DNA of 6,329 nucleotides from Desulfobacterales bacterium (GTDB lineage Bacteria > Desulfobacterota > Desulfobacteria > Desulfobacterales > Desulfosalsimonadaceae). This document shows, piece after piece, positions 1 through 4,110 of this stretch. The stretch is taken from the NCBI GenBank assembly GCA_007127175.1, contig SKZX01000109.1, positions 1 to 6,329 on the forward strand, in the 5' to 3' direction. Positions within the stretch are counted from its first letter, which is position 1. The number at the start of each line of letters is the position of its first letter. A program made the translations under genes and the position numbers. The notes under the pieces were generated by a model. It was not told where the DNA came from, ran no database searches, and saw nothing but the letters and a program-made list of their open reading frames with translations.

Positions 1-597
1 CGGGCGTACTCACTGGCCAACGAGCCGGCGGAAAACCAGCGGCTCATCTTCACCGTCCGCATTGCCACACCGCCGCCGGACGCCAAAAACGCACCCCCGG
101 GGATCGGCTCCTCCTATTTGTTCAGCCTGAAACCCGGTGACGCGGCAACACTCTCCGGCCCGTTCGGCGATTTCAAGGTAACCGAAAGCCCCCGGGAAAT
201 GTGCTTCATCGGCGGGGGGGCCGGCATGGCGCCCTTGAGAAGCCAGATCCGGGACCAACTGCTGCGCGTGAAGACCGCCCGCGTGATGACCTTCTGGTAC
301 GGTGCCCGGAGCCGGAAGGAAATGCTCTATGACAAAGAGCTGCGCGAACTTGACGCGCAGCATGACAATTTCTCTTACCACGTGGCGCTCTCAGAGCCGC
401 TGCCTGAAGACAAGTGGGAGGGACTGACCGGTTTCATTCACCAGGCGGCAAATGACAACTACCTCGAGGCCCATGAAGACCCATCGGAAATCGAATATTA
501 CCTCTGCGGCCCGCCCATCATGATCGACGCGGTGCGTAAAATGCTGGACAGTCTCGGGGTCGAACCCGAAATGATCCAGTACGACGAGTTTTCCTGA
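1..597 (+). CDS. nqrF: Na+-translocating NADH:quinone reductase subunit F, C-terminal half (5' truncated)
   Basis: NqrF is the NADH-oxidising subunit of the Na+-NQR complex; it passes electrons from NADH through FAD and a 2Fe-2S centre to the membrane subunits that pump Na+. The frame is open from base 1 and encodes 198 residues, about half of the usual roughly 400; the N-terminal membrane helix and ferredoxin domain lie outside the window. Visible in order: the flavin-binding RAYSLAN motif (residues 1-7), the NqrF-typical RIATPPP and GIGSSY stretch (20-39), GPFGDF (53-58), the nucleotide-binding FIGGGAGMAPLRS (69-81), WYGARSRKEM (99-108) and CGPP (169-172) near the C-terminus, ending YDEFS. 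This pattern separates it from other ferredoxin-NAD reductases such as phenol hydroxylase reductases. nqrF is usually last in nqrABCDEF, so the rest of the operon is expected to the left. No apbE (flavin transferase) gene follows. Confidence 0.95.
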   Translation, partial: RAYSLANEPAENQRLIFTVRIATPPPDAKNAPPGIGSSYLFSLKPGDAATLSGPFGDFKVTESPREMCFIGGGAGMAPLRSQIRDQLLRVKTARVMTFWYGARSRKEMLYDKELRELDAQHDNFSYHVALSEPLPEDKWEGLTGFIHQAANDNYLEAHEDPSEIEYYLCGPPIMIDAVRKMLDSLGVEPEMIQYDEFS

Positions 598-703
598 ACC
601 CTTCAACCAAAACCCAGGAAAAGAAATTCGGCGGGGCAACACCCAAGGCGATCGGTATGGCGCATTTTTCCGGCCGCAAGCCATTTATCCTGCGCGGGAA
701 ACA

Positions 704-758
704 AAGTCCACCCTGTCCACCCGTCCATTAAGTCCACCTTGTCCACTCCGTCCACCAC
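704..758. repeat. GTCCA-headed short tandem repeat between convergent genes
   Basis: Six consecutive units begin with GTCCA at 706, 715, 723, 732, 741 and 750, with a period of 8-9 bases: gtccaccct, gtccaccc, gtccattaa, gtccacctt, gtccactcc, gtccaccac. At a higher level the array is two imperfect copies of a 26-27 base unit starting AAGTCCACC (704-729 and 730-756). It sits between the stop codons of nqrF (+) and the SDR gene (-), with no coding sequence of its own. Its role is unknown; a dispersed intergenic repeat is plausible but cannot be shown from one copy. The rest of the 598-795 spacer shows no clear terminator hairpin for either gene. Confidence 0.75.
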
Positions 759-795
759 GCCCTTTCCTGCATCCAAAGCCGCCAGTAACGCCCTC

Positions 796-1536
796 CTACA
801 TCCGGGCGATCACCCCCGTTGGCAGGATCTTGAGCAGGCGCCCCACGATATTCCATGGAAACACCGGAACGGTGGCGGATTTAACCTTTTTTTCAATAAG
901 CCCGACGATAATCCGCGCCCCCTTTTGTGCATCTATCAGAAAAGGGCGGCTGGGCAGCATGTCATTTAAAGGCGTGTCGATAAAACCGGGATACAGCACC
1001 GTAATATGAATGTTTTTCCGGAAAAGCTCCGCCCGCATGGCCTCCATGTAGACGGCCAGTCCTGCCTTGGACGCGCAGTAAGCGGCGCTTTTCGGCATGC
1101 CCCGGAATGCGGCGACCGATGAAACACCCACGATGTGCCCTTCCCCCTTTTCCAGGAAATACGCCGCAGCCGCATCCATGGTGGCCATGGCGCCCAAAAG
1201 GTTCACCGCCATGGTCTGCCTGATTTTTTCAAAATCGCCGCGCCCGACCCTTTCCCCAAGCCCCACGCCCGCATTGGCAAAAACGATGTCGATGCCGCCA
1301 AGTGCCTCGGCCATTTCCGCAAACGCGGCAAAAACATCCTCGCCATCCGTTACGTCTAGCTGCCGGATAACGATGGCAGGCGGTGCGTGCCTGCGTTTGA
1401 TCTCATCCCGTATATCCCTTAACACGTCCTTTCGCCTTGCGGCAAGGGCCAGCCGGTACCCTTTTTTGGCCATCTCAAACGCCACCGCTTTTCCGATTCC
1501 CGATGATGCGCCGGTAATAAAAACCCCCTTGCTCAT
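796..1536 (-). CDS. Short-chain dehydrogenase/reductase (classical SDR), substrate unknown
   Basis: A 246-residue NAD(P)-dependent oxidoreductase of the classical SDR family, of usual length. The Rossmann cofactor motif TGASSGIG is at residues 8-15, the adenine-contacting DV at 61-62, NAG at 88-90 and the structural Asn at 112. The catalytic set is Ser140, Tyr153 and Lys157 (YCASK), followed by PG at 183-184. Two arginines after the second strand (AARRK, 32-36) favour NADP(H), by analogy with the family. The C-terminal 25 residues (VFPWNIVGRLLKILP...) are hydrophobic and amphipathic, suggesting membrane or lipid-substrate contact; this is inference. An ATG four codons upstream (1548) is also in frame, but the ATG at 1536 has GGAG six bases before it, while the upstream one has no properly spaced ribosome-binding site. 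The gene stands alone, convergent with nqrF and divergent from the DUF1622 gene. Substrate cannot be predicted. Confidence 0.93.
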   Translation of the reverse strand: MSKGVFITGASSGIGKAVAFEMAKKGYRLALAARRKDVLRDIRDEIKRRHAPPAIVIRQLDVTDGEDVFAAFAEMAEALGGIDIVFANAGVGLGERVGRGDFEKIRQTMAVNLLGAMATMDAAAAYFLEKGEGHIVGVSSVAAFRGMPKSAAYCASKAGLAVYMEAMRAELFRKNIHITVLYPGFIDTPLNDMLPSRPFLIDAQKGARIIVGLIEKKVKSATVPVFPWNIVGRLLKILPTGVIARM

Positions 1537-1542
1537 GTTTGT

Positions 1543-1546
1543 CTCC
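1543..1546 (-). promoter_or_regulatory. Ribosome-binding site deciding the SDR start
   Basis: On the - strand GGAG lies six bases before the ATG at 1536. It overlaps the alternative upstream ATG codon (1546-1548), which itself has only an AAGGA almost touching it. This supports the downstream start. Confidence 0.6.
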
Positions 1547-1576
1547 ATTCCTTAACCGGTTTATGTCCCGATCGCA

Positions 1577-1606
1577 ATAACAGCGACTGCAATCCCTTAT
1601 CGTCAA
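1577..1606 (-). promoter_or_regulatory. Candidate sigma-70-type promoter for the SDR gene
   Basis: Read on the - strand, TTGACG (1601-1606; five of six to TTGACA) is followed after 18 bases by TGTTAT (1577-1582; four of six to TATAAT). This would leave a leader of roughly 35 bases before the start at 1536. A palindrome lies 12 bp upstream of the -35 box. This is a consensus match by eye only. Confidence 0.4.
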
Positions 1607-1618
1607 TCAACCCGTCCT

Positions 1619-1633
1619 GAAAAATCATTTTTC
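1619..1633. promoter_or_regulatory. Perfect 15-base palindrome, possible operator
   Basis: GAAAAATCATTTTTC has 7-base arms around a single central base. It lies just upstream of the candidate SDR promoter, where an activator or repressor could bind. Two bases further, ATAACGGTTAT (1635-1645) is a second palindrome with 5-base arms. No regulator family could be assigned to either. Confidence 0.3.
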
Positions 1634-1713
1634 CATAACGGTTATTTTATGCCGGGCAGACCGAAAATGCAAAGTGAATCCGAACCCATAAAACCGTCAT
1701 GTCTCCCGGATGA

Positions 1714-1734
1714 TTTTCAATAATTGATTGAAAA
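1714..1734. promoter_or_regulatory. 8-bp inverted repeat in divergent spacer, possible operator
   Basis: TTTTCAAT (1714-1721) and ATTGAAAA (1727-1734) are perfect inverted arms separated by AATTG. The site lies between the divergent SDR and DUF1622 genes, about 95 bases before the DUF1622 start. The spacing fits a dimeric helix-turn-helix regulator rather than an RNA terminator, as no T-run follows. I saw no good sigma-70 promoter for the DUF1622 gene in the rest of this spacer. Confidence 0.3.
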
Positions 1735-1828
1735 ATACCGCCTCCCGAAGTAAGCTCATATCTTAAAACAGGACATATTTCTTGGCCATTTTAGATGGGT
1801 TCTGCACTGACCCGTAAAGGAACAGATA

Positions 1829-2197
1829 ATGACAAGCGGCATAATGGACTTTGTGATCATCGCGGCGGAATGGAGCATTGCCATACTCGAGCTGCTGGGC
1901 ATCGGCATCATCATGATATTTGCATTTCATGCGACCTTTTACAATTTATACCGGCTCATCACCGAGGGGACCCGGGAAAAGATGTTCCAGACATACCGGC
2001 TCCAGCTTGCCCGCGGAATTCTGCTGGGCCTTGAATTTCTGGTGGCCGCCGATATCATCAAGACCGTGGCGATCGAGTTGACCTTTTCCAGCGTCGGCAT
2101 CCTGGCGGTTATCGTATTGATACGAACATTTCTGAGTTTCGCCATTGAGATGGAAATCACCGGAAAATGGCCCTGGCAAGCGCACCCCCCGGCATGA
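1829..2197 (+). CDS. DUF1622 family small membrane protein
   Basis: A 122-residue integral membrane protein matching, from memory of the family pattern, DUF1622. The recognisable part is the block ARGILLGLEFLVAADIIKTV (61-80), then a hydrophobic segment leading into RTFLSFAIEMEITGKWPW (99-116). Three hydrophobic segments are visible: about 10-36, 62-82 and 88-106. A charged, loop-like stretch (about 42-58, with Arg, Lys and Glu) lies between the first two. The start has AAGGA seven bases upstream (1817-1821). The function of the family is not established, so none is assigned. The gene is a single transcription unit: divergent from the SDR gene and closed by a terminator about 50 bases after the stop. 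Acidic and basic residues next to the helices (Glu69, Asp75, Arg99, Glu106, Glu108) are part of the conserved-looking core. Confidence 0.88.
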   Translation: MTSGIMDFVIIAAEWSIAILELLGIGIIMIFAFHATFYNLYRLITEGTREKMFQTYRLQLARGILLGLEFLVAADIIKTVAIELTFSSVGILAVIVLIRTFLSFAIEMEITGKWPWQAHPPA

Positions 2198-2244
2198 GAT
2201 CACCCGCCGATTCAGATGCTTATTTTGCCCAACCCGTGGCGCCC

Positions 2245-2270
2245 CGACTTCAAGCAAGTCGCATTTTTTT
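2245..2270 (+). terminator. Intrinsic terminator after the DUF1622 gene
   Basis: A 6-bp perfect stem, CGACTT (2245-2250) with AAGTCG (2256-2261), closes a 5-base loop. It is followed two bases later by seven Ts (2264-2270). Position just after the DUF1622 stop and before the gdhA leader fits termination of the upstream unit. Confidence 0.65.
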
Positions 2271-2348
2271 ACAATTAACAAATTTTAGGTTTACATTTCA
2301 GCCCCGGTACTATATCAGAAACTATTTTTGTATATTTATCCGCAAGAT

Positions 2349-2396
2349 GCAATACACCCGACTCGCCCCCCATACCGGTTTCAACGGGTGAATTGC
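2349..2396. promoter_or_regulatory. 12-bp inverted repeat in the gdhA upstream region
   Basis: GCAATACACCCG (2349-2360) and CGGGTGAATTGC (2385-2396) are complementary at 11 of 12 positions, separated by a 24-base C-rich spacer. The right arm overlaps the -35 element of the best gdhA promoter candidate. It could be a two-arm operator, or a hairpin in the leader RNA if transcription starts further upstream. There is no T-run after it, so it is not a standard terminator. Confidence 0.5.
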
Positions 2397-2421
2397 GGAA
2401 AGCGGAAAACACATCTGTTAT
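2393..2421 (+). promoter_or_regulatory. Candidate gdhA promoter
   Basis: TTGCGG (2393-2398) and TGTTAT (2416-2421) are spaced by 17 bases and would place the transcript start about 40 bases before the gdhA ATG. The AT-rich run continuing after the -10 (to 2428) offers overlapping alternatives. A weaker pair further up, TTTACA (2290-2295) and TATATC (2311-2316), has only 15-base spacing. Confidence 0.4.
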
Positions 2422-2451
2422 ATAAAATACACACTACAGACACCGAAGAAC

Positions 2452-2458
2452 AAGGAGG
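2452..2458 (+). promoter_or_regulatory. Strong Shine-Dalgarno of gdhA
   Basis: AAGGAGG, a near-complete match to the anti-Shine-Dalgarno sequence, lies eight bases before the ATG at 2467. It fixes the gdhA start and suggests efficient translation. Confidence 0.85.
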
Positions 2459-2466
2459 CGCTTTCA

Positions 2467-3822
2467 ATGTCGGTCATCAACAGCGTTATTGACAAAGTCA
2501 GATACATGGACCCGGATCAGAAGGAATTCCACCAGGCGGTAATAGAGGTTATGGAAACACTGGAACCGACGGTGAAGCGCCACCCGGAATTTGTCAGGGC
2601 CGGGATATACGAGCGGATTGTCGAACCCGAGCGGGCAATCATTTTCCGCGTGCCGTGGGTGGACGACCACGGCGACACGGTTGTCAACAGGGGTTTCCGG
2701 GTTCAATTCAATAATGCGCTGGGGCCCTTCAAGGGCGGGCTCCGGTTTCACCCCTCGGTCAATTTGAGCATTATCAAGTTCCTTGGTTTTGAACAGATCT
2801 TCAAAAATTCCCTGACCACCCTTCCCATGGGCGGGGGAAAAGGCGGCTCCGATTTTGATCCCAAGGGCAAATCCGACGGCGAAGTCATGCGTTTCTGCCA
2901 GTCCTTCATGCGGGAGCTCTACCGGCATATCGGCCCGGAAACAGACGTTCCTGCCGGCGATATCGGCGTGGGCGGCCGCGAGATCGGATTTCTTTTCGGC
3001 TATTATAAAAAGATCCGCAACGAGCATACCGGCGTATTGACGGGCAAAGGCATGGAATACGGCGGCAGCCTGATCCGGCCGGAAGCCACCGGATACGGCA
3101 CCGTTTATTTTGCACAGGAAATGCTGGCAACACGCGGCCTGGACTTCAAGGACAAGATCGTCGCCGTAAGCGGGGCCGGCAATGTGGCCCAATATGCCAT
3201 CGAAAAGGTCAACGAACTGGGCGGGCGCGTTATAACGATTTGCGACTCATCCGCAACGATCGTCGACGAAAAGGGCATCGACAGTGACAAGTGCGGCTAC
3301 ATCATGGAATTGAAAAATGTTCACCGCAGGCAGATACGGGAATATTCAGACAAATACCAGACCGAATGCTTCATGGACAAGAATGTCTGGGACGTAATCC
3401 GGGAGAAGAACATCCACATCGATATCGCTCTTCCCTGTGCCACCGAAAATGAAATCGACGGCCAGAATGCCAAAGCGCTGGTCGAAAACGGCTGCTTCTG
3501 CGTGGCCGAAGGGGCAAACATGCCGTCCACGCCGGAAGCGGTAAAGGTTTACCAGGACCACAAAATACTTTACGGTCCGGGCAAAGCCGCCAATGCCGGC
3601 GGCGTGGCCACCTCCGGGCTGGAGATGAGCCAGAACAGCCTGAAACTCTCATGGACGCGCGAAGAAGTCGACTTCAGGCTGCTTCAAATTATGAAGAGCA
3701 TACATCAGACCTGCCTGGATGCGTCCGAAGCCTACGGCAAAAAGGGCGACTACGTTACCGGCGCCAACATCGCCGGCTTTGTGAAGGTCGCCCGCGCCAT
3801 GCTCGCTTACGGGGTGGTATAG
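2467..3822 (+). CDS. gdhA: Glutamate dehydrogenase, hexameric, probably NADP-specific
   Basis: GdhA catalyses reversible reductive amination of 2-oxoglutarate with ammonium to L-glutamate, in the cytoplasm, usually as a hexamer; the NADP form serves ammonium assimilation. At 451 residues it has the full length of the small bacterial class (about 450). The N-terminal substrate domain carries Lys89 (GPFKGG), Lys113 (IFKNSL), the Glu/Leu/Phe/Val dehydrogenase signature with catalytic Lys125 (LPMGGGKGGSDFDP, 119-132) and catalytic Asp165 (PAGDIGVG). The Rossmann domain shows SGAGNVAQYA (235-244) and, after its second strand, CDSS (259-262). A polar Asp-Ser-Ser there resembles NADP-specific enzymes such as that of E. 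coli; cofactor choice is inferred. The substrate-domain motif GGVATSGLEMSQNS (378-391) is intact. It has its own promoter region, a strong ribosome-binding site and a terminator, so it is likely monocistronic. Confidence 0.97.
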   Translation: MSVINSVIDKVRYMDPDQKEFHQAVIEVMETLEPTVKRHPEFVRAGIYERIVEPERAIIFRVPWVDDHGDTVVNRGFRVQFNNALGPFKGGLRFHPSVNLSIIKFLGFEQIFKNSLTTLPMGGGKGGSDFDPKGKSDGEVMRFCQSFMRELYRHIGPETDVPAGDIGVGGREIGFLFGYYKKIRNEHTGVLTGKGMEYGGSLIRPEATGYGTVYFAQEMLATRGLDFKDKIVAVSGAGNVAQYAIEKVNELGGRVITICDSSATIVDEKGIDSDKCGYIMELKNVHRRQIREYSDKYQTECFMDKNVWDVIREKNIHIDIALPCATENEIDGQNAKALVENGCFCVAEGANMPSTPEAVKVYQDHKILYGPGKAANAGGVATSGLEMSQNSLKLSWTREEVDFRLLQIMKSIHQTCLDASEAYGKKGDYVTGANIAGFVKVARAMLAYGVV

Positions 3823-3854
3823 GGTCTTTGCATTTCAACTTTTTTGACCCCACC

Positions 3855-3891
3855 AAAGGCGGGGGCGGCCATGCGTCGCCCACGCCTTTTT
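3855..3891 (+). terminator. Strong intrinsic terminator of gdhA
   Basis: AAAGGCG (3855-3861) and GGGCG (3863-3867) pair with CGCCC (3877-3881) and CGCCTTT (3883-3889), with one g-a mismatch (3862 and 3882) and a 9-base loop. A run of five Ts (3887-3891) ends it. It lies 33 bases past the gdhA stop. The poor A-run on the 5' side makes it mainly a + strand terminator. Confidence 0.88.
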
Positions 3892-3914
3892 GTTGACCCC
3901 TTGACCATATATCT

Positions 3915-4072
3915 TTCCCGGTGAGACTTGGCGTCGCCGCCGGTATCCCTGAAAAAAACATACCGGCAAAACCATCATCGATGCGGCGGACAGGGCGCTC
4001 TTTCGGGCCAAGGAAAAGGGGCGGAACCGTGTGGCTGTCGACGGTGCATCGCAGGCGGTCAACAGGGGATAA
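3915..4072 (+). pseudogene. Remnant of a GGDEF (diguanylate cyclase) gene, 3' tail only, frameshifted
   Basis: Only the last 50 or so residues of a GGDEF domain can be read. Starting at 3915, one frame gives FPVRLGVAAGIPEK, resembling the (S)xGVA strand near the end of GGDEF domains. From 3968 a different frame gives TIIDAADRALFRAKEKGRNRV, the hallmark final helix (ADxALYxAKxxGRNRV), ending at TAA 4070-4072. The two frames join if one base is added to the run of seven As at 3952-3958. The catalytic GG(D/E)EF loop and all upstream sequence are absent: stops precede the segment (TGA at 3894-3896) and the gdhA terminator abuts it. GGDEF proteins make cyclic di-GMP, but this fragment cannot be active. 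It is convergent with the PEP-binding gene, 38 bases away. A sequencing error in the A-run could explain the frame break but not the missing N-terminal part. Confidence 0.8.
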
Positions 4073-4110
4073 CGAATCATTTGTCCGGGGGGATATTCCT
4101 GTCGGGATTT

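Noticed and set aside
739..969. 76-codon + strand frame starting in the GTCCA repeat
   Set aside because: Its start lies in repeat sequence, it overlaps the SDR 3' end antisense, and it has no plausible ribosome-binding site.
1097..1555. 152-codon open frame on the + strand across the SDR gene
   Set aside because: It is antisense to the SDR catalytic core; the Ala/Ser/Pro-rich translation is typical of a shadow frame.
2464..3192. 242-codon open frame on the - strand inside gdhA
   Set aside because: It is fully antisense to a clear, motif-complete gdhA; its composition follows from the codon bias of the sense gene and it has no recognisable domain.
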